A stretch of 64,000 nt of DNA, taken from assembly GCA_002049455.2 (NCBI GenBank), contig KV918784.1:124001-188000 (forward strand), given 5' to 3'. This document shows, one piece after another, positions 1-11,800 of this stretch. Every line of letters starts with the position of its first letter. Position 1 is the first letter of the stretch. A program made the translations under genes and the position numbers. Source of the DNA: Porphyra umbilicalis. Lineage: Eukaryota; Rhodophyta; Bangiophyceae; Bangiales; Bangiaceae. The notes below the pieces were generated by a model. The model saw only the letters and a program-made list of their open reading frames with translations. It was not told the origin of the DNA and ran no database searches.

Positions 1-762
1 GCACTGTTGCACGCGCGTCGTTCCTATTTTCTGGACTGGCGCCCCCGGAATCCGTACGAATCAATCGGATTAGACTATTCGATTATATCAAAATTCGAAC
101 GAATACATGATTCAGAAAAAAACTCTAATCTGGACTCCGATCAAAAGGAGATATCTTAATCTGGAATCGAGCCCGTGTCAAATAATATATCTGGAATGCT
201 CTCTGACAGCCAAAGATTGTATCTGATTGTTGCATGAAATCGCTGATCCGAAAGCCCCTGCTAACAACCTTTGCTGCCAAAACAATGAGATCATGCCCAC
301 CGCCAGGCCCGCGTCGAAGCCCTCGACCATATCATCTTGCCATCGCGGCACCTTTCATGCTGAGAACACGCAATGTATGCGACACGTTTGCGATGATCTC
401 TCGTCCGTCATACTAATGAAGACGCAAACCGCCTCATGCTCACCAACCCCACGGCCCGCTCCACAAACAAACTGCATACGGACTCTGCAGACGCCATATG
501 AAAGCATCCTACAACAAAAGACACGACAGGAAACGCTCGAGAGACGCCTACGACCCGGACAAGGACGGCTAGGCCTCGCATCCGAGATTTGTGCACGATC
601 GCGGGGCGCTCGTTGACGTGGCATGGCTACTGGGACCCTTCCGGGCGACATTGCGCGCAAGTGACCGTTCTCACAACCAAAAGGATCACGTCCTTGGCTT
701 GATTTGAGAATCTGCTGGCCGCGAGATTGAAATGCAACACACATTTTCACGCGTGCGCACAC
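1..762. other. AT-richer intergenic DNA, no gene seen
   Basis: The first 230 bases are AT-rich with scattered ATCTGGA-type words. The rest is of mixed composition with short overlapping ORFs on both strands that have no recognisable domain and no codon bias. Nothing is supported here. Confidence 0.5.
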
Positions 763-832
763 ATGTTATAATCATAACAAATGTTATAATTATAACATGT
801 TATAACATGCATGTTATAACATGCATGTTATA
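763..832. repeat. ATGTTATAAC(ATGC) short palindromic repeat
   Basis: Six or so copies of the self-complementary word GTTATAAC are packed into 70 bases, the last three in a 14-base period (ATGTTATAACATGC). The block abuts the left end of the element at 827-1804, whose tips also read GTTATA, so it may be a stack of element tips or slippage at the insertion site. Confidence 0.7.
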
Positions 833-1804
833 GTGCTTTGCTGAGAAATGGAGCATGCACGTTTGCGAGTGCAAACGTTTGCCGATGTGGACCGATGTCA
901 GGATGTCCATCAGATCGTCTCTCACCTGGCTTCAGGGGACCGATAGCGTCCCAAGTGCAATTGCTCCTGGCATGACCGGCGAAAGCCACAGCCACCCACT
1001 GGCACATGGTAAGACAGGGGACTGAAGGCTCTTCATGCAGCCAATGACTTCTCATGATTCAATATCAAGAACACTGCCCAAACCCTGTCAGAATGCCGGT
1101 TCAATGAATGTGACCACGTGGCCATTGGCTGCGTCAGGCGGCCTAGATTCACAGTATTTGAGCCGGGTCTCTACGGTCCACAGGACAGAGACTGCGCACC
1201 TGTGCCATCTGGTGCCCCAGAAGAAACGCAGGTGGGCTGGATCCAGTCACTGCTGTACCCGTCATCGATGATGATTGGTCAAAAGAATGTCACTGACACG
1301 TCTCGATGTCAATGAACATAGGCGATCTACTGGGCACGGGGCTCACGTACTCGGAGGGCCAATGAACGGCCCGAACGGACAGAAAAGAATTGTAAGAACT
1401 CCTCAAACGACATGCATGATCGGAGGCCGATTCAGCCTCTGCGAGCAAACATGAGGGGCCGGTTAGGGGGGATGCTCCTGACGGCACCGCTTTGGCCGGT
1501 GGCTTGAGAAGTCTTGTCCTGATTAGGCTGTCAGCGTGCACGTTCTGGCATCGTTTCACAAAGACCACCGCGGGTGTCAGCAGGTACTTGCCACCGGGTC
1601 ACTCAGAGTGCGGTTTTCCAGCTGCTGTCAGCCTTTGTCGGCCCAAGGGCCCGGCGAACCTGGTCAATATGCTTGACATGTCACACATCACCGGGTGATA
1701 TAATGGGTCTCCCGGCAGCACGGGTCAATGCTCGCAGTGGTCGGGTGTGCATGTTTGTTTGCGCAAACGTGCATGCTCCATTTCTCAGCAAAGCACCATA
1801 TAAC
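827..1804. mobile_element. 978-bp non-autonomous DNA transposon (MITE) with 35-bp TIRs
   Basis: Bases 833-867 (starting GTGCTTTGCTGAGAAATGGA) are exactly complementary to 1762-1796. The inverted repeat continues outward on both sides into GTTATA with a 2-base difference (GTTATA-GTGC on the left, GTTATATGGTGC on the right strand read inward). No ORF inside resembles a transposase. A target-site duplication could not be fixed because the left flank is itself a GTTATAAC array, so the superfamily is left open. Confidence 0.75.
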
Positions 1805-2264
1805 AATTTTTAATGATACACACCTAGTCAAGACGCAGTGTACCGGCTCTTCTGGGTCGCGACAGAAACGGCGACGTCCCATTGGCTTCTCGGTCCAAGT
1901 GTATTCATCCATTGGTCAGTTCGAAAATTGTCAGCCTGTCCTCACATTGCGCGCCAAACCCGTCTCCTTTCTTCAGAATCGCAACGTGGAGCAGGTCAAC
2001 CGCACCAGTGGGGCATCGAGGGGGGGGGGGGGGTTCCTTGCAGGGACTTGTACCTCGGAGAATCGACACCGATCCGCCCCTTTTTCCACGGAGAGGAGCT
2101 CATGAAGGACGAGTGCTGGCTTTTTGAGGGGAGCGAATGACGGACGAGTACTGGCTCGCTCACTGCCCTAGCCACCAAACCACAGGACCTCAGCCAGTCT
2201 GGCTGCTCGACATCCTCCCCACTGCAACTACAATGAACACATAGAGCAAAACAATGGCACCTGG
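1805..2264. other. intergenic, nothing recognised
   Basis: Mixed-composition sequence with a run of 12 G near 2020. No conserved protein signal is visible. It lies just downstream of the transposase-like gene on the minus strand and may hold that element's 3' end. Confidence 0.4.
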
Positions 2265-4700
2265 TCACCGGGAGTGCCCTCGCAGACGACCCTCGTACGT
2301 GGCGACGGTCTGAGCCGCCACAGCAAACACCTTAGCCGCCCACGTAGCCCGCTCGCTCGCGGCCTTCTCCCGCGTCTCGTCGCAGACGGGCACCTCCGGC
2401 TTGTTTGCACGTAACCGCTTGTCGTCCGCCTTTGTCGCCAAGTGCGCCCCCTCCTTGGAGGACGACCGCTTGTGGGCAGACCGGCCGATCACGGCCGGGC
2501 TTGCATCGCCAGATAGCGTCATGGCGCGCACGAAGGCAGCGGCAGACGCTAGGTCCGACTCGCCCTGCTACAGCCGTGCCGTCTGGGTGCACTGGCCGTG
2601 CCATGCCTCCAAGCCCTGCTCCCCATACACGCCAATGCTGCCAAACTCATCTAAGAAATCTGGGGCGTGCGCCAGCAAGAGGTGCAGCTTTGGAGACACA
2701 TTGCGCCACCAAAACGAGCCCTTCAGGCCCGACACAAATGCCGCCTCGTCAGACCGAAATGCGGCAGCATCGCCGGCTGCCACGATGCTCGCGCTGTTGA
2801 GGACCTTCCGAATCCGGTTCCACAGACCCCACGCGGTTTTGTACGCGTGGAGGAAGCGCCTGCTGACAGCGGCGTCCTCCCCGTTAAGCCCAGAGAGTTC
2901 CCTCTCGAGCGCCGCGCACACCGCATCGCTGTGCTCACCAATTGCGTGGCAGTCTCTCCCGATGAAAAGGCCACCATGGTAGGGCACTGGGTGCACATGC
3001 ACTTCCTCATGTAGCAGTTCGGCGAGCTCATGTGCGAAGGCAGACCCCGCGCGGTGGCCGCAACACAGGATCACGACCTCCACGGCCAGCCGCAACTCCC
3101 GGAAATTGATCCCAAGGGTGAGATGAACGGGAACTGGAACAATTTGACGCGGATGGGGGGATACCAGCGGCGCCCGTGTCACCGACAGATGGTCGGCCTG
3201 GCCCAAATTGGCCACGTCCTCGACACAATGTGCGTATTGATCAGCATCGCGCAAGTGCCAAGGCCCCACCAGATCATGTAGCGTCCCGTACTTAGCGTCG
3301 AGGGCAGCGTGCGCGGTGCTCGGAGCCTTCGTGCTCTTGCACTGATAGCATGGCATGGTGGCATTGGGGCCTTTGTGTCCAACGACCGTCGTCTGGGACT
3401 CGTAGTCGCCCGAGAGAATCAAGCGCACAGGCCGACGCTCGCCGCGCACGTCCAGTCCCCTGCCCAGCAGCTCATCAATGCAGGGCATGTGTGTCGCCAT
3501 CATGGCTGACACCTGCGGATAGTGGTCATTGTCGCACGGGCACACAGCTGCAAGGATCGTGTTGCGGGGGTTGTTGGGCCGCTCTTGGTTGATAATAGTG
3601 ACCACGATTTTTTCGGAGCCCGGGTCACCGCCCTTGTCCAGTCCGACCGTGATGTGTACGTCAGGGACCGTTGGGGGAGGGCGGCCGCCCCACGCCCCAG
3701 GATCAAAGTCATTGGGGACGGTGGTGTCCTCGGCTCGTAAGGGCTCGTGGTCGGGACCGTACACAAAACGCTCCACAAACTGGCCAGAGTCGCACAGGGC
3801 CGTAACGCGCTCCTGCACGGCCAGCGTCAAGTTTGCCAGATGCGACCCCGTGCTTGTGACTATCACCTCCTTGGCTGGAGAAGATGCAAGCTCCCGCCTC
3901 GCAGCGCGCAGTACATGGCGGCTGGCCAGCCCGCTCTTGCTTCCACCCAGCGCGTGGCGCAACTTGCTGAATGTGGACCAGCTTATGCCCAGTTCAAAGA
4001 CCAGCCCCGCCTGCTGCCGCACGGACAGACCGCCGACCTCAGCGGGGCTATCAGGGATCCCAAACAATTCGTCTGCTCCCCACTTGGTCGCACCAGCCGA
4101 GACCAGCTGCTGCCGCGCTGCTGCCCTTCGCTTGTTTTGTTGGCTTTTTTTAACAGCCACCTTCTGAGGTGAGACCTTCCGCACGTACACGCGTCGCCGC
4201 CCGTTCTTGTGCTGCAAACAGATCTCATCTTGGTCGCGGCTCAGCAAAATCACCGACATAATGCGCCTAAGAATGGGCTCATCCTGCGCATGTCCGACGC
4301 CACCCGACACCAAGAAATCCAGGAAACCCTGGCACCTTGAATTAGCGTTTGCTTGACTCGCTGGTGAGATGAGGGGCGGCATGCCTCCGACTTGTACGTT
4401 TGGGGTGGGTGAATCCAGCATCGACTTGGCATGGAGTTGGGCCTCCAGGTGACGCACACGCGCAATGGCCTCGGCGTCTGCCGCCAAGGCCTCACGCTCA
4501 GCGCGTCGCGCCGTATCAGCGTCGAGCCTTGACGACGCGCACGAGGGGCACTCGGCCACGCTGCTACGGATGACCGAAAACCCTACTGCAGGTGCAGGGA
4601 GAGCAGAGAGGGAGCAAGGAGGGCACGGTGGGACTGCTGTGGGGTGAGGAGTCGAAACCAGCAGCGGCAGACGTTCCCGCTTACTGGCATACGGGGGCAA
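2265..4700 (-). pseudogene. transposase-like protein interrupted by one in-frame TAG
   Basis: A long open frame runs from 4700 leftward for 710 codons to a TAG at 2570-2568. It stays open in the same frame for another 100 codons to 2265, so the intact product would be about 811 residues. The first third has an Ala/Arg-rich helix (around residues 60-95) and a basic patch (VRKVSPQKVAVKKSQQNKRR). The middle has VHITVGLDKGG followed about 90 residues later by LILSGDYESQTTVVGHKG and a CYQC pair. Near the TAG is GSIGVYGEQGLEAWHGQ. This D...GD...E order and the metal-binding-like CxxC resemble eukaryotic cut-and-paste transposases; the exact family is not assigned. The TAG falls just after EQGLEAWHGQ, replacing what looks like one sense codon (CAG to TAG would fit). 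Readthrough is possible but a dead transposon copy is simpler. No terminal inverted repeats were found around it. Confidence 0.6.
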
Positions 4701-6030
4701 GTCTGGGGAAAACTCGAGTCCCGGAGCAATCGGTGCGGGGTCATCAGAGGCTGACCTCTTGGCAGCCCGCTTCCGCCTTGAGTAGCAAGAATCTCATCTG
4801 CATGCAGACACAGGGAGGCAGGCCACGCGCCAGCGAGCTGGCCCATGTGGGCTCTGTATCGCCTCTGCTCGCCAATTAGCCATGCCGGTGCTCTCTTTAA
4901 GAAAAAGAGAGCCACAACCGACGCAATTGTAAGCCCATACAGACCCGTCAAATGCTGTGGCCACGTCTCCTACGGTAGCCCTGTAGGAATAGAGATACTC
5001 GAGGGCAGCATCGAGGCCACAGCAGCACTTGGAGCGTGGGGGAACGCAAGCAACCGTCAGCCATATGTGTCCGCAGCACAGATGAAACAGACAGCGCCAA
5101 GGGGGCCATAGAGGCGTGCATACACGCAGTGCACAACACTCACCTCCCGCAAAAAGACGCAGAATAGTGACTTACATGCCGCAATCCTTCGTATCGACCA
5201 CCTTGCGAACCTCCGATCGGCCACGGTTGCAGGCAGGGTTGTAAGATCATGTTGAATCTACAGATGGTTCGATGAATCAGGTTGATTTCAAGAAACGAAC
5301 CAAACCAAACGACAAACGACTTGGTTGTATTTATGATTAATTGCCTGGTCAGACAGGAGCTTTCGTTGACTACTTCAAATTGATCAGCCAGGTGGTTCGG
5401 CGCTGTGCGGCCGCTCTGACTGCCTCGTTGCCATACCCCCTGTAGGTCAGTCGCGCTGAGAGTTCTGCTCCCAAACCCTCCTTCATGTCAACTGTTGTCA
5501 ATCAGCCGTGTAGCACCCTAAGCGCTGAGTACGTAGATCGATTCATCTGCTGTCAACGTGTGCGTGAATCATAGCCTTTTTGGCTGGAGGATGGATGGGT
5601 CGTGGTCGCACCCAGGATTGCGTGGAGTGCAGCAAGCTGCTTCTCAGACAACGGGGCATCCACGCGCCCTCAACGCCCCGTCTACACGTATCGGTGTTTG
5701 GTCCTTTCTGTTTGGTCCCCCCGTCTCCGTTACTGCGCGGAGGCCCAGGCGGTTGTCAACGTCGTGGCCCCGGTTTGTCGGGGTTTGTTCGGGGACTCGT
5801 TGGGGAATCGTGCGCGTTGGGGAACATCCCCAACGAGCCCTGTCACGAGACAGAGCCATGTGAGACGCACTCCTGGCCGCAATTTATCAAGCCCTCCGCG
5901 TCCAACAGTAAATAGTCAAAGACAACTGTAGTGACAGTAGTCAAGGACACTTGTAGTGCACAGAGTCCGGACATGGAGCCTGATACCAGGTGTAGACGGT
6001 CTCCAGGCGGGAGCGGGCGCTGTATCAGGA
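4701..6030. other. intergenic, no gene recognised
   Basis: Mixed AT/GC sequence. Around 5750-5840 there are repeated GTTGGGGA / TCCCCAAC words that can pair with each other. Related GTTGGG-rich sequence recurs at 9780-9880. No protein or RNA gene is supported. Confidence 0.45.
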
Positions 6031-6196
6031 TATTGCAGTCTTCCCAATTCTGGCCGACCCGGACAAGAACAACCTACAGTCCGCACAACTTCTGATTGGT
6101 CGAGAGGTCGTATCCGGCCGGATGGATGGCTGTCGTGCATCTGTTCTGCACAGTTGTTCTTGTCGGGATCGGCCAAAATGGGGGAGACTGCAATAC
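6031..6196. mobile_element. short 166-bp MITE-like inverted repeat
   Basis: 6031-6072 (TATTGCAGTC, then TGGCCGACCC, then GGACAAGAACAA) is inverted at 6154-6196 with about five differences over 42 bases. About 80 bases lie between the arms. The layout is that of a miniature inverted-repeat element. No autonomous relative is seen in the window. Confidence 0.6.
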
Positions 6197-6841
6197 ATGA
6201 TACACGATGCGGTTGTGAGCACTCTGTCAACCGCTACGGCCTGGCTGCAGTTTTTTTCTCTCTCGGAAAACTTTCGGCACCGGCTGAGGAGCATGGAAGA
6301 TGCAGACTCATGCATTTTGGCCAGACCCGGCTGCGCGTGCGGGGGCGGGCGTAGTGCCCCCGACGGACCGTCGGCGGCTGCGGCGGCGCCGCGCCGCACG
6401 ACGACCAGCCGCCGCGGCAGTCGGTCGTCGGCGGTCGGGACGGCGGCGGCAGCGACAGCGGCGGCCGTGACAGTCACGACCGCGGCCACGACCGCGACAC
6501 CCACGTCGTCGGCGTCCGGCCGCCCGCGTTTCGCGCCGCCCGCCCCCGACCCACCAGTGCCCACCGTGCCCCCCCCCCCTCCCCGCCGGGGGTGGCGCAG
6601 CCGTCGACGGCGGCGGACGAGCGGCGGGGGGCGGGGCCGCGGGCGGCTGGGGCGGCACCCCCGTCGGACACGCCTGCACCCGGCGCCCCCGCCTCGGCCA
6701 GAGCGTGCCGCGGCCGCCGCTGCGGGTGGCCGCCGAGACCCGCCGCCCTGGTCGCCACGGCGGTCGCCAACAGCATGCTGCGGTGGTGCTCCCCCGTCGC
6801 CACCGCGACGCGGTCGGCGGCGGGGCGGCGCCCCCCCCCCC
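6197..6841. other. GC-rich 3' flank of the TOG gene, frame unresolved
   Basis: Minus-strand frames stay open through this stretch beyond the C run at 6831-6846, with Arg/Pro/Ala-rich translations in all three frames. One of them probably carries the C-terminal part of the TOG protein after a frame change at the homopolymer. The composition makes it impossible to choose by eye. Confidence 0.35.
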
Positions 6842-6977
6842 CCCCCATGGAGCGCCGCCCACAGGTCCTGGCAGCGGGTGCCAACGACCTCATTCGCGTC
6901 GCCGACGCCCACGATGAGGGCGGCTTCGAGGCCTGGGAGAGAGCGGTCGACGCCCGCACCGCCCGACGGTGTCAACA

Positions 6978-7008
<31 letters not shown>

Positions 7009-7903
7009 TGCCGACGCACCCGCGGGGAAGCCCACACCGGCGGGGGTGGCGGGCAGCGCCGCCCCAGCCGGCGACGGCGGCGGCGTCGCGGCGAGGTGCA
7101 CCCGGCGCAGACCCGCCGACGCCTGCCGCGTCGCCAGCAGCGTGCCGCGGCGGTTGGCGAGCCCGGCCGCCAGTGCCGCCACCGCCGACGGGGGTACCTC
7201 CGCCCCCCCCGCCATGAGCAGCACCGTCTCTGCGCTGACCACCGCCGACGCAATGACCGCCACCGTCGCGCCGGCGCCGCGGAGCAGCGCGGGGAGGCGG
7301 CGGTCGGCGGCGACGTCGGCGTAGGCGAGGCCGAGCGCCCGCACAAGCGTGGCAATGACCGCCGACGTGACCGGGACGGTCACGGAGCGGAGGTCCCAGA
7401 CTTGAGTGGCGAGGGCGGTGGAGAGGGGGCATAACAGGCGAGTGAGGACGCAGCGGGCGGCGTCGCCGGATTCGGTTTGGGGCGCCCGGACCTGTGGGAA
7501 AAGGGGGGGCGGGTGGGCGGGGGAAGGGAGCGAGTGATGGGGGACGCGGGGGGGGGAGATGGCGCACTTACCATGGGGAGGGCGCACCGCAGGGGAGACG
7601 CCAGTCAACGAGGGTCAGTGCCGGGCGCTCCACAGCGGGCGCAGGTGGTGGCGGGGAGGCGCGTCGACCCGCCGTGGCGGCGCCCCCTCCCCTTCCACCT
7701 GCGCGCGCGCGCCGCGCGGCGTGACACCCCCCCCCCCCCCGTCCCTCTGCTCGGGCGCTCACCTCTGCCCCCCGCTCCCCCGAAAACGTACTGGCTTTGC
7801 GACGCGAGCAGCCGCGCCCGCCGCAACGCCGCGACGCGCCCCCGCCACGCCCCCCGCGTCGTCTCAAGCGCCGCCGTGGCTTCTGTGATCGCCTCCTCCA
7901 CAC
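6842..7903 (-). CDS. CLASP-like TOG-domain protein (partial, exon structure unresolved)
   Basis: The strongest block starts at a splice acceptor (TTCCCACAG before 7491) and reads to the C run at 6846. It contains LLCPLSTALATQVWDLRS, then AVIATLVRALGLAYADVA, LPALLRGAGATVAVIASA and, after an Ala-rich linker, LIVGVGDANEVVGTRCQDLW. This follows the CLASP N-terminal TOG fold: PLS-x-QL-x-DLRS, the helix pair ending in LLPALL, and the later helix with (D)A...V...R...W. An upstream exon (7901-7763) supplies the expected W..R..AL..LR helix (GAWRGRVAALRRARLL) and ends at a GTGAGC donor. A second donor (ATG-GTAAGT at 7571) lies between, so at least two introns are likely, but no phase-consistent splice was found. 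Known family role: CLASP proteins bind tubulin and stabilise microtubule plus ends. The presence of one TOG repeat is seen; the function is inferred. Frame breaks at C runs may be assembly indels. Confidence 0.6.
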
Positions 7904-7999
7904 CCCGCCCGGTCAGAGGAGCCCTAACACGGGCGGCGGGAGGCCGATATCCTCCGCTATCAGCACCGCTGCCCCGTGCGGGAGGTGTGCCGCGAACAA

Positions 8000-8053
8000 C
8001 GGCGCCTCGTCATCGTCATGGGGCCACGGCGCCTCGTCATCGTCATGGGGCCA
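8000..8053 (-). repeat. 27-bp in-frame tandem duplication
   Basis: Two identical 27-base units (8000-8026 and 8027-8053) read on the minus strand as WPHDDDEAP twice, in an open frame (7913-8356) just upstream of the TOG exons. Length divisible by three and perfect identity fit a recent in-frame duplication in a possible N-terminal exon of the TOG gene; that connection is inferred from position only. Confidence 0.55.
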
Positions 8054-8428
8054 TGTCGGCCAAGATCGGGGGCCCGGCGGGGGAGGTGGCGGCAGGAGGG
8101 GAGGGGCGCCCCCCGATCGCCGCGCCGCCAGGGAGGCGGAGGGGGACAGCAGCCCCACGGGGGTGTCGTCGGCGCCGCCACCGACGCTCGCGCCGTCGCT
8201 GGGCGTGGAGGAGGACGGCCACGCGGGCGCGTCGGCCGCGGAGGACGGAGACGGGGGAGCAGGGCGCGTCGGAGAGCAGCCGTTGGGAGTACAGTGCAAC
8301 CCCTCACTTGACCTGGGGTAGGACATGAGAGTGGCCCTCCGCGTCCGATCCATCATCTTTCAATGACACGCCTTGAGGTGCGTTTCCACGGACAGGCTGT
8401 GTCGAACGAGCCTCAATTTTACCAACTA

Positions 8429-8869
8429 TTGCTGATCCCCCAATTCTGTCCTCATCGACCAGGAACGGTTCCTGGCGGTACGGTTCTTGTAGAACTGGCC
8501 ATCTATTGGTTAAACGCAGCCGTAAACAGCTGCTCAGCACGAATCTGAGACGTTCTATTGGCTCTACCACCGCCACTTCCGAGCAGAACAGAGATCCTTC
8601 TTCTTCTTGAGATTTTCTTCCGATCCCTTCCGTGTCAAGGGAGCAACCGGCCCGCAATCGTTGGGATATCGAGATTTTCTGGGAGATACGCAGAAAAGTG
8701 CAGAAAAACGCAGGCGTCGATTGTGCGATTGGGGGCCGTACGGGCACATTCTGTAAAGATCGGGCCGGACATGCACTGCTGTCGGACTGCTCGACCAATG
8801 AGAGATCTGCATTCATTACCGTTCCACTACCGTTCCTGGGCGATGAGGACAGAATTGGGGGATCAGCAA
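8429..8869. mobile_element. 441-bp MITE, copy 1, flanked by TA
   Basis: Both ends read TTGCTGATCCCCCAATTCTG inward, continuing for about 35 bases (CCTCATCG, GGAACGGT). The element is flanked by TA at 8427-8428 and 8870-8871. A second copy of exactly the same length lies inverted at 42282-42722. TA duplication and inverted ends are those of Tc1/mariner-derived (Stowaway-like) elements. ORFs inside it are by-products. Confidence 0.85.
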
Positions 8870-8871
8870 TA

Positions 8872-11800
8872 AGTTCTCCCAAGTTCCGACCAATTGACGA
8901 CCGAGCGAATCAATTTCGCTCGGCTTGGTTGCTCATGGCTTGTCTCTGTCGGACGCGGCACAGATCCGTCTTGGTCGTGGTCACCTGTCGAGCCGACTGC
9001 CGCTTTGACTTGGCGAACTCAGAGCCACAAGCAGCGACAACCCACTGAACGTGCAATGAGAGAAGCCGCGCGGGTGCGGACCAGTTGTGGGGGATGGGGG
9101 ACAACCAATGCGTGTGCTCGGGTGGGGGCGGGAGAAGCACCCTCCATCTTACAATGGAGGGGCAAAGGAGATGTCTGGGGATGGCGGAGGAAAAGGACTG
9201 TCGGTGCGGGGAAAGACGGTCGACGGCGACCGCTGTTGGCCGCTGGGTGAGGTGACTGTGGAGGTGGCCAGCTGCGCATGTTGACGTGAGAGGAAAAGTC
9301 GGTTGTGCGTGGGGCAGTACCCCAGAAATGAGAGTCTAAAATACAATATGTCCTGCTGTCAAGTACATATGGCCCCCATAAAAGCTGATTCTATGATGCA
9401 AACGCACATGCATGGAAGGCGACAAATAAATCCAAAATAGTTTATCTGTGGGGGCTACTGAGGTGGACCCTCCCCTCAGTTGTGCCGATCGGAACAACTG
9501 CGGGACGGTCAATTGAGGGGTTGCACTGTAGGCGACGGTCGAGGCTGCGGTGGCTGCGGCGCCCGCGCCAACAATCCCACGGGTGCTGAACATGAATGGA
9601 CATCACAATGTGATGTCGCATGTCATGCTCTGCATCTCTCGGCGTTGGCATCAGTCTTTACATCAACTTCATCTACTTTGACGCTCTCCAGACGTCCTTA
9701 GCCCGTCCCTGCCGCGGCTCGACAGGACGTAGTCGCGACAGAGTCGTGCGAGAAAGCCTAACAAACCCGGAAGATGTCGGGCTGTTCGTTGGGACATGTT
9801 GGGCCCCAACAAACCCCAACGATCGGCGGGTTCGTTGGGTCGTTGTCGCACCGAGCGAGTCGTTGGGCGTTCATTGGGAAATGCATCAGAAGCTGACGAT
9901 TGCGGAGCGCGTCGCCAACGGCGGCCGGGCCGGGAGCGGTTGGCAATGGCCTCCCTTTCGGCCAACAGCTGGCCGTCCAGTTTCTTGACGTCACCGCTGT
10001 GACGTACTGTAGCGGTACCGCTGCTCGTCTCGTGGGCTCACGCGGGGTGTGTTGCAATCGTTAGAACTATTGTCATCCTGAACGGGAGGAAATCCCGTTC
10101 AGGCCCCTAATTCGGCACGGCTCCTGAACAAGGAAACTCCTGTATGGTCGTTGCGCCAAAAGCTGGAGAGGCGCCGATCGATGTCTGGGCCAATCAAACG
10201 CAGAAAAGCGCCTCTTGGTTAGGCCTGGACTCTGCACTTTTTGGCGCAACGACAATAACAAACGTGGTTCAGGTGCACGGATCTGATCTCGAGGTCGGAC
10301 GTTCGGACATCGCGAGACACTCATTTGATACTCTTGTTAACCAGGATCGATTATTATTGCTCTAATCTCTGGACGATGACAGGATACTGGCGGCCCATGC
10401 ACACTGCTCGTTGATGCTGCTCTGTTTTATTTCTGGAGGGATATGACAGGGACAACGGCTATGAAGACAACCAAACGGTGCACCCATCATAGCTGACCAT
10501 GTACCAACGGTGGCAGCAATACGAGTGGGGAGCCAGTCGGCAGGTAGTACCGAGAACAAGGCACGAAGACCGCAACAGATGCCGTACCATCCAAATCCAC
10601 ATCAAACGAGAGCTCGAGATATCGAGAGAGGGGAAGAGTAAGAAACAAGAGCAACGATACGACGGGACAAAACAAAGGACGTACGAGATAGGGGGCAGGA
10701 AGCGGGGGACGGACGTAGGGAGGAGGTGGGAGAGAGAATTCCAGTCAGGACGAGGGAGAAAGACATACACGATACGCAGGAAAAAAACATGCATGGACGG
10801 TAGCACTCGTTGGCACGAGTCAGACGCGAGCTACCACAGATGGCAGTGAACGAGGACCCCCTGTACGGTAGTGCAACATCCGGTGTAATGGCCTCGATGG
10901 AAGACACGCAGTGACAGACAATTGAACGATAGACAGGAAAGGATCCAACTGCAAACAGCGCACAACATACCTGTCGGCCGACTCCCTCAAAGATCCAGCA
11001 TGGTTGGGGGGCGCTCAGTTGGGGAGGGGGACGTTGGTGCACGACAGCAAGAGCCGAGAGAGATCGACACGGGCGCTGCGATCTCGGATGACGACTGCAG
11101 TGGTCTTGCTCGCCGGCGGCGCGCTGGCGGAGGGTCCGGTCATCGGAGGTTATAGCCTGTGACTTTGAGCTGTCTCCGATAACTCCGTTTTTTCCAGAGA
11201 AACGTCCGACCTACCACGAGGGCTATGTGTGCCGTAGATCACTGTGATTGGCTGGCCAATCTCATATATGCTTAAGATCATTCCTCGTCTCACGAAGTAC
11301 ATAAATCGTCGGGCAACGATCGACTGTCCAGAGCAACTCGGGGTACGTTCTGGAGCAGCGGCCGCGGTCTCGAGCGGGCACCTCAGGTCCGAGAACACGC
11401 CTTGGCGTCGACTTTTTTCTGCAGCCCATCGTGGGCAGGAGGCATCCGGGCCCGTGCAGAACCCCGACCTGAACAGATTACGTCTTCGCAGTTCATTGCA
11501 CGGATATCATTGGCTTCAATTAAAGCGATAGTCTTGCATGACCTCGCGACCAGCCACGAAAGGGTTTAGGGCCTGGCACAGCTACCCTGAAACCCGTTCA
11601 GGCCTTTGTTACAGCACGACGCCTGGACGGGAAACCTCCCGTTCGAGGGCTTCTTGAACGGGACTCCCGTTCGGGCTCCCGTTCAAGTGTCCACTTCTCT
11701 GATGATCGCCGCACGGCTGCCGCTTGTTTTCGGTAAACGAGCGAGCGATGGCGAATGGCCCCCGAGGGGGCGTTGGCGCAGCCGGGATGAAATTTTGGGG

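Noticed and set aside
8304..8882. 192-codon minus ORF
   Set aside because: Runs through the 441-bp MITE, and equivalent ORFs in the second copy follow from DNA similarity.
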